Source of the DNA: Flavobacterium shii
GTDB lineage: Bacteria > Bacteroidota > Bacteroidia > Flavobacteriales > Flavobacteriaceae
Assembly (NCBI RefSeq): GCF_025847235.1
Contig: NZ_JAOZEW010000009.1
Coordinates: forward strand, 1-64,000
DNA length: 64,000 nt
Reading direction: 5' to 3'
Notes under the pieces: generated by a model
Database searches by the model: none
Seen by the model: the letters and a program-made list of their open reading frames with translations, nothing else
What the model was told of the DNA's origin: nothing
Position numbers and translations under genes: made by a program
Part shown: positions 34,204 through 43,869 of the stretch, one piece after another
How positions within the stretch are numbered: position 1 is the first letter of the stretch
Layout of the letters: each line of letters begins with the position of its first letter

Positions 34204-35136
34204 ATGGAAAAAAGTCCAGATTATAAATTATTACTCTGTTTGGCGACAGTAGGAATTGTATGGGGAACAACTTTTTTGGGAATCCGGGTTGCGGTAGAAA
34301 CAATTCCGCCTTGGTTTGTTACTTCCATTCGCCAAGGTTTTGCAGGATTAATAGTAATGGTTATTTTACTATTTAAAAAAGAACTTAAATGGATTGGCTG
34401 GGCAAATTTCAGGCATCAGTTAATTCCGGCTTTATTAATGATTGTTATTGCAAATGGGTTTACTACAATTGCCGAACAAACTTTACCAAGCGGGTTAGCT
34501 TCTATAATGAGCGCATTATCTCCGATACTTATTTTTATTGGAAGCGTTTTTATTGGTTTGCAAAAAGCAAGTTTAAAAGGGTTCTTTGGCGTTGTGATTG
34601 GTTTCTCAGGCGTTGTTTTTATATTTAAAGATGGGCTAGGGGCATTTTTGGACTCCAATTATGAACATGGACTTATATTTATAAGTTTAGCAATTTTTGG
34701 TTGGGCATCTGGAACAATTTATACCAAAAAACACGCACATAAATCTAATACAATCGCACTCAATTTGTTTTACCAATTTGCAATAGCAACTTTGGTACAG
34801 CTTGTTTTGGCTTTTATATTTTCTCCCAATCCCGATATAAGTTCATGGAGTTTAAGAAGCTTTTCGGCAGCTTTATATTTGTCAGTTTTTGGTTCAGTAC
34901 TCGCATTCTTCTCTTACCATTATGCGATAAAGCGAGTTACGGCGGTTCAAATTTCTATTTTGTCGTACATCAATACTATAATTGCAGTGTTTTTGGGTTG
35001 GTTGCTGCTGGACGAAGTAATTACGGTTGATTTTATTATTGCAACTGCGCTGATTATTTTGGGCGTTTTTATTATCAATTATAAAAAGAAAGAAAAAGAG
35101 ATTACAATAAAGAAAGGAATACCAGCTTGTAGTTAA
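34204..35136 (+). CDS. EamA-family (DMT superfamily) transporter 2
   Basis: 310 residues with about ten transmembrane helices. The signature IVWGTTFLGIRVAVETIPPWF and the second-half motif YINTIIAVFLGWLLLDEVIT mark the EamA family. A probable inner-membrane metabolite exporter of unknown substrate. It is only distantly similar to the EamA protein at 27406, so it is not a recent duplicate. The positively charged tail (KKKEKEITIKKG) should face the cytoplasm. Confidence 0.92.
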   Translation: MEKSPDYKLLLCLATVGIVWGTTFLGIRVAVETIPPWFVTSIRQGFAGLIVMVILLFKKELKWIGWANFRHQLIPALLMIVIANGFTTIAEQTLPSGLASIMSALSPILIFIGSVFIGLQKASLKGFFGVVIGFSGVVFIFKDGLGAFLDSNYEHGLIFISLAIFGWASGTIYTKKHAHKSNTIALNLFYQFAIATLVQLVLAFIFSPNPDISSWSLRSFSAALYLSVFGSVLAFFSYHYAIKRVTAVQISILSYINTIIAVFLGWLLLDEVITVDFIIATALIILGVFIINYKKKEKEITIKKGIPACS

Positions 35137-35140
35137 TGAA

Positions 35141-35175
35141 AAATCCCAAACTATCAATTTGATAATTTGGGATTT
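35141..35175. terminator. Bidirectional terminator between EamA 2 and the M28 peptidase
   Basis: AAATCCCAAA ... TTTGGGATTT with an inner ATCA/TGAT pairing, a near-perfect hairpin between convergent genes. Confidence 0.8.
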
Positions 35176-35192
35176 CTTGTTTTATGTAATTT

Positions 35193-37592
35193 TTATATTC
35201 GTGGTGCGACTGTAGTAGGTATTAAGCTATCTTTTACAACCTTTGTACTGTCTTGAGGGACTATCGTTGTGGCAGGTATATCCAAAATAACTTTCGAAGG
35301 TTTTATTTTTTCCTGAATAACAACGGCATTGTTAAGTACAAATGGAGTAGGCATCATCCAGGAACTTCTAGGTTCAACATTAAGCATCGGATTGGTCAGT
35401 AAATCAAATGAACTCTCCATTAAAGTCATATCAAAAACTGTTTTTGCCTCAATGTTAAACTGCATTACAAGCGGTTCATTGTTTACAACATAATAGCTTA
35501 AAATTTTGGCACCATTTCTTGCTAGTTGTGTTCCTTTTTGACCAAGAGTTGTTACACCGTTTGCTTTAAAATTATTGAATGTCATTTTTGGGTCGGCAAA
35601 AATATCGTAACGATTTACATTTCTACTAGGTGTAATTTTTATTTTTAAATACCTCATATTTCCTCTCACACTATCTTGAAGAAATGCAATTGTTGGTTTT
35701 GCCAAAGTTATTTGTGGCGCATCGGCACTATATGTAAAACCAGAACTATACTTGCTAAACAACGGAAGACTATTTAAAGCTACAGCATCTTTTGGGTTTT
35801 GTCCTAAATATTTTTGAGTCCAATCATCCAGGTTTACATCATAAGTTGCCCATTTGGCTTTATTAGTGTCTGCATTGTATATGTATAGCAAACTGTTTGA
35901 TTTTGCTTTGCCATTTTCATAACCAGAAGTGTAACCTCCCCAAGCAAAACAGCCAATCGATGCTATGAAAAACAATATTGCCCAACCTCCTTTTTTGGCA
36001 AATGAGCCAAATACCGGAAGTAATAATCCAAAAGTTAAGACGGTTAGGATTGCACTTCCAAAAAGAACTTTTAACCCCAAGCCTATTGGGAACATTTGGA
36101 TAAACGGAGCAATAATCAATAAAGCAGGAATGCTGAATAAAAGGCTAATGAATAAATTGGTTCTTTGGGTAATTACAAAAGCTGCAAATAGAAACAATCC
36201 AAAGTAAACAGGAATGATTAAAAATCCAGCTCCTTTTAAACTATTTGCTAATAAGCCATTAATAACAATCCATAAAAATAATGGCGCAACATAATGGTTC
36301 ATGGTAACTTTGGAATCCGAGAATTTATTGTAAAAAGCAAAGCAAATTGCGATTGCCAATAAAACAAAAGCTCCAATATAGGCATGGCCATTATAGGTAA
36401 AGCCATTTAGCAAATCATTATATTGAGGGTAAATTTGCAAAATAATTTTCCAGCCTAAAAAGGTAATAAGTCCAGCAACAACTATTGCAATCAATAATGG
36501 TACAAAACCTCTGAATATTTCGCTGAATGTGATAATTCTTTTGGCTTTTCCTATAAAAATAAAGAATATAAAAAGACCTAAAGCAATAAGGGTCATTGGT
36601 AAAACCCAAGCAAAAGGATAGTTTATGAACGTAAACGGAATCGTAAAATAAACAAAGTCTTCAGTAGTTGGAGCATGATTTAAGTCGGTATTAGAGAAAT
36701 ACTTCATCAAAGGCATTAGATAGCTTCCTTGGTGCGTTAAGCTGGTTTTGTTTAAATGTGCAAGGTCATCTTGTTGTGTATGATAGTTAAAATGATCATC
36801 GATAAATGCAAAATTAAATCCTTGGATATCACCTTGTTCTCTAAAAACGGTTAAATCGGTATCATTCGGTAACATTTTATAAATGCTATACATGAGTGAG
36901 TTAGAAACAGGGTAAGTAGTTTTTGCAGCAGCAAATTCTTTAACCAATTCAGCATTTCCACTATTGGTTTCCATTAGCATATAGCTTGGACCAGAAGTAC
37001 CGCGAGCTTCAAAGTTTATTACCAAACCTACATCTTTTGCCCATTTGTGTTGCGTTACAAAAAGAGCAGCACCATTTAATCCTAATTCTTCGGCATCGGT
37101 AAACAGGATAATAATATCATTTTTATGTTGCTGTTTGCTATATAAAAAAGCACGAACACCTTCTAGAATTGTTGCAACTCCCGATGCATCATCGCTGGCA
37201 CCGTGAGAGAAGGAATGTGGAGCACTATCATAATGCGATAGCAATAATAATGCTTTGGTATTGTTAGACCCTTTTATGCGGGCCATGATATTTTTTGATT
37301 TAACCAGATTTCCCCAGTCGCTCATTGTAAAGCCTTCCTGAACAGAAGTTTCCAATCCTAATTCTTTCAACTCAGATTCTATGTATTGTGCTACTATTTC
37401 GTGATTTGCAGAACCTACGTAATGCGGTTTTTGAGCAATTTCTTTTACATGAGCCAAAGCTCTGTCGGTCGAAAATTCGGCCAATGCTTCCTCTCCTTTA
37501 GAAACCCATTGTGGTTTGAGAGTAACATAAACAAAAGTCAGTATGGCGAGAATGACCAGAATTGATAAGATGGAGGGAATGTTTTTTTTCAT
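35193..37592 (-). CDS. M28-family membrane aminopeptidase-like protein
   Basis: 799 residues. After one N-terminal membrane segment comes an M28 zinc peptidase domain (about residues 40-310) with the expected ligands: LLLSHYDSAP (His), GASDDASG (Asp), FTDAEELGLNG (Glu-Glu), NFEARG and a later His in FAFIDDHFNYH. Then about eight to nine transmembrane helices (residues 320-560) and a C-terminal soluble domain of about 230 residues. The layout resembles the eukaryotic ERMP1/Fxna and yeast Pff1 type. The peptidase domain should face the periplasm. Substrate unknown. Confidence 0.9.
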   Translation of the reverse strand: MKKNIPSILSILVILAILTFVYVTLKPQWVSKGEEALAEFSTDRALAHVKEIAQKPHYVGSANHEIVAQYIESELKELGLETSVQEGFTMSDWGNLVKSKNIMARIKGSNNTKALLLLSHYDSAPHSFSHGASDDASGVATILEGVRAFLYSKQQHKNDIIILFTDAEELGLNGAALFVTQHKWAKDVGLVINFEARGTSGPSYMLMETNSGNAELVKEFAAAKTTYPVSNSLMYSIYKMLPNDTDLTVFREQGDIQGFNFAFIDDHFNYHTQQDDLAHLNKTSLTHQGSYLMPLMKYFSNTDLNHAPTTEDFVYFTIPFTFINYPFAWVLPMTLIALGLFIFFIFIGKAKRIITFSEIFRGFVPLLIAIVVAGLITFLGWKIILQIYPQYNDLLNGFTYNGHAYIGAFVLLAIAICFAFYNKFSDSKVTMNHYVAPLFLWIVINGLLANSLKGAGFLIIPVYFGLFLFAAFVITQRTNLFISLLFSIPALLIIAPFIQMFPIGLGLKVLFGSAILTVLTFGLLLPVFGSFAKKGGWAILFFIASIGCFAWGGYTSGYENGKAKSNSLLYIYNADTNKAKWATYDVNLDDWTQKYLGQNPKDAVALNSLPLFSKYSSGFTYSADAPQITLAKPTIAFLQDSVRGNMRYLKIKITPSRNVNRYDIFADPKMTFNNFKANGVTTLGQKGTQLARNGAKILSYYVVNNEPLVMQFNIEAKTVFDMTLMESSFDLLTNPMLNVEPRSSWMMPTPFVLNNAVVIQEKIKPSKVILDIPATTIVPQDSTKVVKDSLIPTTVAPRI

Positions 37593-37606
37593 GTGGTATT
37601 TGGGGG

Positions 37607-37954
37607 CTATAGTTCTTTTTTAACAAGCATAAAGTAATCATCTTCCAAAGAACGGTATCCTTGGTCGTATAAAAAATAGTAGGTATTTCCTGTTTTTGTT
37701 TCCAAAATATTTGTAAAAAACTGAAAATCAAATCCTTTGCTAAGCATTTTAGACTTAGTCGATTTTGATTTTCCATCAGTATTTAGTTCCGACAATATTC
37801 GGTAATTTTTTCGCAACTTGTTGTTTACATTGCGCATAAAGTTTGTACTGTCTTTATTTATTTTATTATTGTAGGCGTTGCGACAACTATCGGAGCAGAA
37901 TTTTTTATCCTCCCGACCTACAATTTTTTCCGAGCACTCCAAGCATGTTTTCAT
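37607..37954 (-). CDS. Small zinc-ribbon protein of unknown function
   Basis: 115 residues. The N-terminal CLEC (C-x2-C) and CSDSC (with C-x3-C spacing) are likely to bind one zinc (MKTCLECSEKIVGREDKK then FCSDSCRNAYNN). The rest is basic and ends in a small beta-containing segment (YYFLYDQGYRSLEDDYFML). This kind of protein is common in Flavobacteriaceae with no known function. It starts upstream of, and reads toward, the M28 gene with 14 bp between. Confidence 0.75.
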   Translation of the reverse strand: MKTCLECSEKIVGREDKKFCSDSCRNAYNNKINKDSTNFMRNVNNKLRKNYRILSELNTDGKSKSTKSKMLSKGFDFQFFTNILETKTGNTYYFLYDQGYRSLEDDYFMLVKKEL

Positions 37955-38139
37955 GGATTCATTTTTTTATGCTAATAATTCAGCTTGATTTATTTTATTA
38001 TTTTGAGCGAATTAATAGTTTTTATTTGTTGACATAGTTCCTGCTATCGCCTTTATCTCTCCACTCCGTTACGAGGATACCGGCTCTATCAGGGCTAATC
38101 GGTATTATTGTTTTTCTTATTGTTTGCATCCTGAGATTC

Positions 38140-39669
38140 TCAAGGTTTTAATTTTTTGATTTCATATAAATCATGTCGACGGTCTTTTAAAATTCGAACG
38201 CTTCCATGTTCATGAATATCTTTTAATAAATCCAGATCAACATCTACAATTAATGTCATCTCAGTGTTTGGTGTTGCTTCGGCTTTTATTCCATTACTAG
38301 GGAATGCAAAATCCGAAGGTGTAAATACGGCAGCCTGTGCATATTGAATATCCATGTTGTTTACTTTTGGTAAATTACCAACACAACCGGCAATAGCTAC
38401 ATAACATTCATTTTCAATCGCTCTTGCTTGAGCACAATGTTTTACCCTAACATACGCATTTTGAGTATCCGTCAGGAAAGGAACAAATAAGATATTCATG
38501 CCCTCGTCAGACATGATTCTCGAAACCTCAGGGAACTCAACATCATAACAAATCAAGATTCCTATTTTACCGCAATCGGTGTCAAAAGTCTTAATTTCCG
38601 ATCCACCTTTCATACCCCAATGTTGTACCTCGTTAGGAGTTATATGTATTTTGCTATACATCTCGGATGTTCCGTCACGCTTACACAAAAAACCAACATT
38701 GTATAAATTGCCATTTTCCATATACGGCATACTACCAGTAATAATATTGATATTATAAGAAATAGCAAATTCCTGAAAACGTTTACGAATAGGATCCGAA
38801 TGTCTGGCTAATTCGCGTATCGCCTCAGCCTCAGATAAGTGATTGTAATCGGCCATAAGAGGCGCAATAAAAAGTTCTGGGAATAAAGCAAAATCACTTC
38901 CATAACCAGAGACTACATCTATAAAAAACTCCGATTGCTCAAAGAGAGCTTCTATATTATTAAGTTGGCGCATTTGCCATTGGATTAATCCAAGTCGGAT
39001 AATGCTTTTGTCTAGGTTTATTAACTTCGGACTTTCGTCATAATAAACATTATTCCATTCCAGAAGTACAGCAAACTCCATAGAAGCTTCATCACCTTCC
39101 AGATAATTTTTCATGATACGGATAACGTGAAAATCATTACTTAACTGAAACGAAAGAACAGGATCATGCAGTTCTTTGTGTTTTACTTTATCTATATAAT
39201 TTTTTGGAGTTAATTTCTTGGCGTGTTGCGCATAATTCGGAATTCTACCAGCAAAAACAATTGCTTTTAAATTAAGTTGCTCACATAATTCCTTTCTGGC
39301 ATCATATAAACGTCTCCCTAGGCGTAATCCACGATAATTGGGATGAATAAATACGTCGATTCCGTATAAAATATCTCCATTTTTATTGTGCGTTGAGAAA
39401 GTATAGTCTCCTACTATCTGGAGGTAATTGTGTTTTTTGTCGACTAATTTTTCATCAACAATTAGCGATAATGCCGATCCAACAACTTTTCCATCCACAA
39501 GAATCACCAATTGACCCTCGGGGAAAATCTCAAGCAATTTTTCAATATGTTCCACCCTCCAATAAGAATCGGCCATTGCAGGATAAGATTCCACCATAGA
39601 ATTCTTTAACTGTTTATAGTCTTCGATTTCTAAATTTCGTAATTCGACTTTATTGATTTTTGCCTGCAT
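38140..39669 (-). CDS. GNAT acetyltransferase-nitrilase superfamily fusion
   Basis: 509 residues. The N-terminal GNAT domain (about residues 1-200) contains IDVFIHPNYRGLRLGRRLYD as the acetyl-CoA motif. The C-terminal carbon-nitrogen hydrolase domain (about residues 220-500) has the Glu-Lys-Cys triad in FPELF, SKIHITP and LICYDVEFPE. This fusion is a known family in bacteria, listed as bifunctional GNAT/carbon-nitrogen hydrolase, with no settled substrate. It stands alone. Confidence 0.92.
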   Translation of the reverse strand: MQAKINKVELRNLEIEDYKQLKNSMVESYPAMADSYWRVEHIEKLLEIFPEGQLVILVDGKVVGSALSLIVDEKLVDKKHNYLQIVGDYTFSTHNKNGDILYGIDVFIHPNYRGLRLGRRLYDARKELCEQLNLKAIVFAGRIPNYAQHAKKLTPKNYIDKVKHKELHDPVLSFQLSNDFHVIRIMKNYLEGDEASMEFAVLLEWNNVYYDESPKLINLDKSIIRLGLIQWQMRQLNNIEALFEQSEFFIDVVSGYGSDFALFPELFIAPLMADYNHLSEAEAIRELARHSDPIRKRFQEFAISYNINIITGSMPYMENGNLYNVGFLCKRDGTSEMYSKIHITPNEVQHWGMKGGSEIKTFDTDCGKIGILICYDVEFPEVSRIMSDEGMNILFVPFLTDTQNAYVRVKHCAQARAIENECYVAIAGCVGNLPKVNNMDIQYAQAAVFTPSDFAFPSNGIKAEATPNTEMTLIVDVDLDLLKDIHEHGSVRILKDRRHDLYEIKKLKP

Positions 39670-39839
39670 ATTGTGCGATTTTCCTCAAATATAATGAATA
39701 AATTCCCATTTACAAACGGTTACAAATAGTTACAGTCGAAAGTAATTAGTTACTAACCGATTAACCATAAACTCAGGTCGCATCTTTGCCCTGTTGATTT
39801 GATAGACATTTCAACATAACAATTTAAAACATACACGCC

Positions 39840-40175
39840 ATGAGTACATTAAGAAACAAAGTACAATTAGTAGGGAACGTAGGAAACGATCCGGAAATTA
39901 AAAACCTGGAGGGAGGTAAAAAGTTAGCCAATTTAGTAATCGCCACAAATGAGAGGTATACCAACGATAAAGGAGAAAAAGTAGAACAAACCGAATGGCA
40001 TCGTCTTGTTGCTTGGGGTAAAACTGCTGAGATTATAGAAAAGTATGTAGTTAAGGGAAAAGAAATAGCTATCGAAGGTAAATTAACGCATCGAAGTTAT
40101 GATGACAAAAATGGAGAAAAACGATATATGACAGAAGTAGTTGTAACAGAGCTTCTTTTATTAGGAGGTAAATAA
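39840..40175 (+). CDS. ssb: Single-stranded DNA-binding protein, short form
   Basis: 111 residues, one OB-fold (MSTLRNKVQLVGNVGNDPEI start, TEWHRLVAWGKTAEIIEKYV middle, VKGKEIAIEGKLTHRSYDD). It ends right after the OB-fold with no Gly-rich linker and no acidic tip (DDIPF type), the part of canonical SSB that recruits replication and repair partners. It is therefore likely a secondary SSB, for example in recombination, with the main ssb elsewhere. A hairpin terminator follows. Confidence 0.9.
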   Translation: MSTLRNKVQLVGNVGNDPEIKNLEGGKKLANLVIATNERYTNDKGEKVEQTEWHRLVAWGKTAEIIEKYVVKGKEIAIEGKLTHRSYDDKNGEKRYMTEVVVTELLLLGGK

Positions 40176-40211
40176 TCCGTAATAATAAAGTTACTATAAT
40201 AATTTTAATTT

Positions 40212-40245
40212 AAAAGTTCTATGAAAGTCATTTTATAGAACTTTT
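40212..40245 (+). terminator. Terminator after ssb
   Basis: AAAAGTTCTAT / ATAGAACTTTT stem with a 12-nt loop, then a T-run. Confidence 0.8.
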
Positions 40246-40450
40246 TTATGATTAAAAAATTTGTTTCTTTTTAATTAATTCAAAAAAAATACTACATATT
40301 GTGTTCCATCTTATAAGTTTTTTCGAATTTAATTTTCTGTTTTTTCAAATTTTGGTAAAAAAAACGATAAAGAACAAATTTGTAATAAATAGCACATATA
40401 AAATAAGCTTTATAGAATACACCGTGATCAATTTAGTTTTGTTAAGGTTT

Positions 40451-40507
40451 CATCTTACAAAATGACACAAAATAGATTATTTTTTTGAGGTTCCATTTTA
40501 CAAAATG
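40451..40507. promoter_or_regulatory. Paired palindromic sites 43 bp apart
   Basis: CATCTTACAAAATG (40451-40464) and CATTTTACAAAATG (40494-40507). The second is a perfect 6-2-6 palindrome; both are preceded by AGGTT and followed by an A-C-A-rich tail (ACACAAA or AAACAAA). The 43-bp spacing is about four helical turns, suggesting two dimers on one DNA face. Confidence 0.5.
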
Positions 40508-40929
40508 AAACAAAGCAGGTCAAATCTAATCGATGTTGCGTTTTTTTAATATTTAATTTTGAAAGCCTTAGGATAATTTTAAGAAAATTCCTGTTTCAGT
40601 TTATTGGGTTTTTAGATTACTGAAATTAGAACCCGAAGTTTTAGCTTTTTGGCTATTATCATTTAAGAGTATTGGATTTACTCTTTTAAATAAGTATTAT
40701 TCAAAGTAAAATAGTATATACCAAATACAATTTGTATTTTTTTTCTTATATATTTGTTAATCTATATAAGTTTAATTTAATTTAAAGAGAAAATAAAAAT
40801 TAAGGATTAAGTACAATCTCTTTCAGGTAAATATCAGTTTACCAACATGCGCTTTTATGAACCAACAGTAGCTTACTTTGATAAAAACTAGAAGTTGGAA
40901 GATAATAAAGAAGTAAAATAAATGCAGAA

Positions 40930-40957
40930 CATTTTATCCCTTAGTTCTCATAAAATG
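40930..40957. promoter_or_regulatory. Split inverted repeat near the sulfatase start
   Basis: CATTTTAT (40930-40937) and ATAAAATG (40950-40957) are perfect complements with 12 nt between. It uses the same CATTTT/AAAATG words as the paired sites upstream and ends 61 bp before the first sulfatase gene. Confidence 0.4.
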
Positions 40958-41018
40958 ACACTTAGGTTCGCATTTATAGTATCTATAACAACAAGGATTA
41001 TTAACAAATTTTATTATT

Positions 41019-42674
41019 ATGAAACAATTAATTAACAAGTGTGGATTAAAAGGCGCAATGTTCATTTTTGCGGCAGGATGTCTTACAGTGCCCCAGCTGG
41101 AAGCTCAAAACAGTAAAAAACCTAATATCCTCGTAATATGGGGAGATGATATTGGGATTAGTAATATAAGTGCATATAGCAATGGGTTAATGGGGTATAC
41201 TACGCCCAACATTGATCGTTTAGCCAAAGAAGGAGAAATGTTTCTTCAATACTACGGTGAACAAAGTTGTACTGCTGGTCGTGCAGCATTCTTAACCGGA
41301 CAACAAGGTATTCGTACAGGATTAACCAAAGTAGGTTATCCAGGAGCGCCAATGGGTATGAGTCAGTTAGATCCATCTATTGGAGGAATCATGAAAAATC
41401 TAGGATATGCTACAGGACAATTTGGTAAAAACCACGTGGGTGACCGTAACGAAAACTTACCTACAGTAAATGGATTTGATGAATTTTTCGGGAACCTTTA
41501 TCACTTAAATGCCGAGGAAGAACCAGAATTGCCAGATTATCCTAAAGACCCAAAATTCTTAGAGAAATTTGGACCAAGAGGAGTAATGAAATGTACTGCT
41601 ACAAATACAGATGATGCTACGGTAGATCCACGCTTTGGGAAAGTTGGAAAACAAAGAATCGAAGATACAGGACCACTTACCAAAAAAAGAATGGAAACTG
41701 TAGATGATGAAACTTCAGCAGCAGCAATCGATTTTATCAAAAGACAAAATGCAGCAGGAAAACCATTTTTCGTTTGGTGGAATGGTACTCGCATGCACGT
41801 ACGTACACACGTAAGAGCATCGCACCGTGGGAAATATACACATGGAGATAGTGAATATATCGATGGTATGATTGAGCACGATATTACAGTTGGAGAACTT
41901 TTGAAAGTATTAGATGATTTGGGTATTGCCGATAACACCATCGTAATGTACTCTACAGATAATGGTCCACACATGAATACTTGGCCTGATGGTGCTATGA
42001 CCCCTTTCCGTTCTGAGAAAAATACAAACTGGGAAGGTGCATTTAGAGTTCCTTGTGTAGTTCGTTGGCCAGGAGTTATTAAGCCAGGTACAGTAAGTAA
42101 CGAAATCGTAGCTCATAATGACTGGATACCAACTTTTGCTTCAATTGCAGGAGAACCGGATTTGGTAAAAAAATTACTAACAGGCTATACCGCTAATGGT
42201 AAAAACTATAAAGTACATTTAGATGGGTTTGACCAATCGGCATATTTAAGAGGAACTAGCCCTAAAAGTGCGAGAACTAAATTCATCTATTCGGATGATG
42301 ATGGTCTACTTGTAGCAATGAGAAAAGGAGATTATAAATCTGTATTTGCAGAGCAACGCTCGCAAGGAACATTAGAGCTTTGGGCAGAACCTTTTACCAG
42401 ATTACGTTTGCAAAAAATGTACAACTTGTTCCAAGATCCATACGAAAGAGCAGATATTACTTCTAATACCTATTGGGACTGGATTCTGAACCATGTTTAT
42501 TTCGGTTACGATTTTATAGCTGAAGTAGGTGAATTTGCAGCAACTTTCAAAGAATTCCCTCCACGTTCTATCCCACCAAGTTTCTCTCCTCTTACAATTA
42601 TGGAAGAAACTCTTAGCGGTATTAAATTAGAAAATGAGCTAAAGAAAAATGCTCAGGGATCTAAGAAAAAATAA
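41019..42674 (+). CDS. Secreted sulfatase 1 (arylsulfatase family, Cys-type)
   Basis: 551 residues with an N-terminal export signal ending about LEAQ. The metal-binding WGDDIG, the formylglycine motif SCTAGRAAF (Cys about residue 84; CxAxR), GKNHVGD, and DNGPHMNTWP with EKNTNWEGAFRVP give a complete sulfatase active site. A Cys-type motif needs maturation to formylglycine by an enzyme encoded elsewhere. It should hydrolyse a sulfate ester in the periplasm or at the surface. A possible lipobox (FAAGC) competes with the signal-peptidase I site. It opens a 17-kb unidirectional locus and resembles the sulfatase at 48465 in layout. Confidence 0.92.
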   Translation: MKQLINKCGLKGAMFIFAAGCLTVPQLEAQNSKKPNILVIWGDDIGISNISAYSNGLMGYTTPNIDRLAKEGEMFLQYYGEQSCTAGRAAFLTGQQGIRTGLTKVGYPGAPMGMSQLDPSIGGIMKNLGYATGQFGKNHVGDRNENLPTVNGFDEFFGNLYHLNAEEEPELPDYPKDPKFLEKFGPRGVMKCTATNTDDATVDPRFGKVGKQRIEDTGPLTKKRMETVDDETSAAAIDFIKRQNAAGKPFFVWWNGTRMHVRTHVRASHRGKYTHGDSEYIDGMIEHDITVGELLKVLDDLGIADNTIVMYSTDNGPHMNTWPDGAMTPFRSEKNTNWEGAFRVPCVVRWPGVIKPGTVSNEIVAHNDWIPTFASIAGEPDLVKKLLTGYTANGKNYKVHLDGFDQSAYLRGTSPKSARTKFIYSDDDGLLVAMRKGDYKSVFAEQRSQGTLELWAEPFTRLRLQKMYNLFQDPYERADITSNTYWDWILNHVYFGYDFIAEVGEFAATFKEFPPRSIPPSFSPLTIMEETLSGIKLENELKKNAQGSKKK

Positions 42675-42741
42675 AAATTAATTAGAATAAAAGATTGGGT
42701 CTATAATGACTCAATCTTTTATAAACTTAATACTCACGGTT

Positions 42742-43761
42742 ATGTATAAAAAAATATATGTGTTACCCTTATTTTTATTTTTACTTGTTTCGTGTAGGAA
42801 TAAGACGGAAGATGTTCCAGCAGTTAGTACTTCTAATAAAACGGAAGCAGTTGAAATAAGCGGAGACCCATTGCCAAGTTGGAATGATGGAAAACTAAAA
42901 AAAGATATTATCGCTTATGTAGATAAAGTTACCAAAGAAGGAAGTCCAGATTTTATTCCTCTTGAGAGTAGAATTGCAACTTTTGATAACGATGGAACAC
43001 TTTGGGCAGAGAAACCATATGTTCAGGAATTATTTGCTTTTTACCGTGTAAAAAAAATGGTAGAAGCAAAGCCAGAATTGGCTAAAGTGCAACCGTTTAA
43101 AGCAGTTGTAGAAAAAGACAAAGAGTTTTTTGCTAAAGGCGGAGATAAAGCGCTTATCGAATTGGTTGCTGCAACACATACTGGTATGACCGAAGATCAA
43201 TTTGAAAGTTCGCTTAAAGAATTTTTTACAGGCGCAACCTACCCTGGAAAGAATGTACCGCTAAAGCAAATACGCTATCAACCCCAATTGGAGTTATTAA
43301 ATTACTTACGTGCCAATGGTTTTAAAACATTTATTGTAACTGGAGGAACAATTGAATTGGTTCGTGCAATTTCTGAAGATTTTTACGGAATTCCAAAAGA
43401 GCAAGTTGTTGGAACTTCATTCAAATATAAATTTGATGATGCAACCCGTAATATTATTCGGGAACCTGCACTTGATTTATTGAACGATAAAGAAGGAAAG
43501 CCTGTTGGAATTCAATTACATATTGGGCAAAGACCAGTTTTTGCTTGTGGTAACGAAGGTGGCGCTGGTGATATTGCTATGCTTAAATATAGTCAGGGAA
43601 ATAAATATCCTTCGTTTCAAATGTTGGTAAATCATAATGATTCAATAAGAGAATTTAGTTATCAGGAAAAAGATAATGCATCCTTAAATGCTGCTGCAAA
43701 AAACAACTGGCATGTAATAAACATGAAAGAAGATTGGAAAAAAGTTTTTGCAGACAAATGA
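42742..43761 (+). CDS. HAD-family phosphatase-like lipoprotein
   Basis: About 339 residues from the ATG at 42742, which begins a lipoprotein signal (LFLFLLVSC lipobox); the ATG at 42706 would put 12 residues in front. The HAD nucleophile motif FDNDGTL (Asp about 82 and 84), motif II FIVTGGT and motif IV GGAGDIAML are intact. Similar proteins are annotated as phosphoserine-phosphatase-like. Anchored in the envelope, facing the periplasm, it would remove phosphate from an exported or imported substrate. It follows sulfatase 1 by 67 bp. Confidence 0.88.
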   Translation: MYKKIYVLPLFLFLLVSCRNKTEDVPAVSTSNKTEAVEISGDPLPSWNDGKLKKDIIAYVDKVTKEGSPDFIPLESRIATFDNDGTLWAEKPYVQELFAFYRVKKMVEAKPELAKVQPFKAVVEKDKEFFAKGGDKALIELVAATHTGMTEDQFESSLKEFFTGATYPGKNVPLKQIRYQPQLELLNYLRANGFKTFIVTGGTIELVRAISEDFYGIPKEQVVGTSFKYKFDDATRNIIREPALDLLNDKEGKPVGIQLHIGQRPVFACGNEGGAGDIAMLKYSQGNKYPSFQMLVNHNDSIREFSYQEKDNASLNAAAKNNWHVINMKEDWKKVFADK

Positions 43762-43790
43762 TTTTGGTTTTTGGTTAGTTTTTAAAGGGG

Positions 43791-43818
43791 TACAGCTTTT
43801 CGTTTGTTTAAAGCTGTA
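43791..43818 (+). other. Intra-operon hairpin
   Basis: TACAGCTTT / AAAGCTGTA with a 10-nt loop between the HAD gene and the barrel gene, no clear T-run. May attenuate or protect the transcript. Confidence 0.4.
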
Positions 43819-43869
43819 TCACTTTAAATATTCAATTGAATTTTTAGAAAACTTCTTAATTAAATTATT

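Larger units (their letters stand above)
40246..41018. other. Long AT-rich control region before the sulfatase locus
   Basis: No open frame, tRNA or known RNA is visible in these 773 bases. It holds two palindromic CATTTTACAAAATG-type sites (40451 and 40494) and a third split pair (40930-40957). It probably contains the promoter and control sites of the locus that starts at 41019. Confidence 0.55.

Noticed and set aside
37498..37776. Minus-strand open frame overlapping the zinc-ribbon gene and the M28 gene start
   Set aside because: It overlaps two better supported genes in another frame and encodes no recognisable motif.
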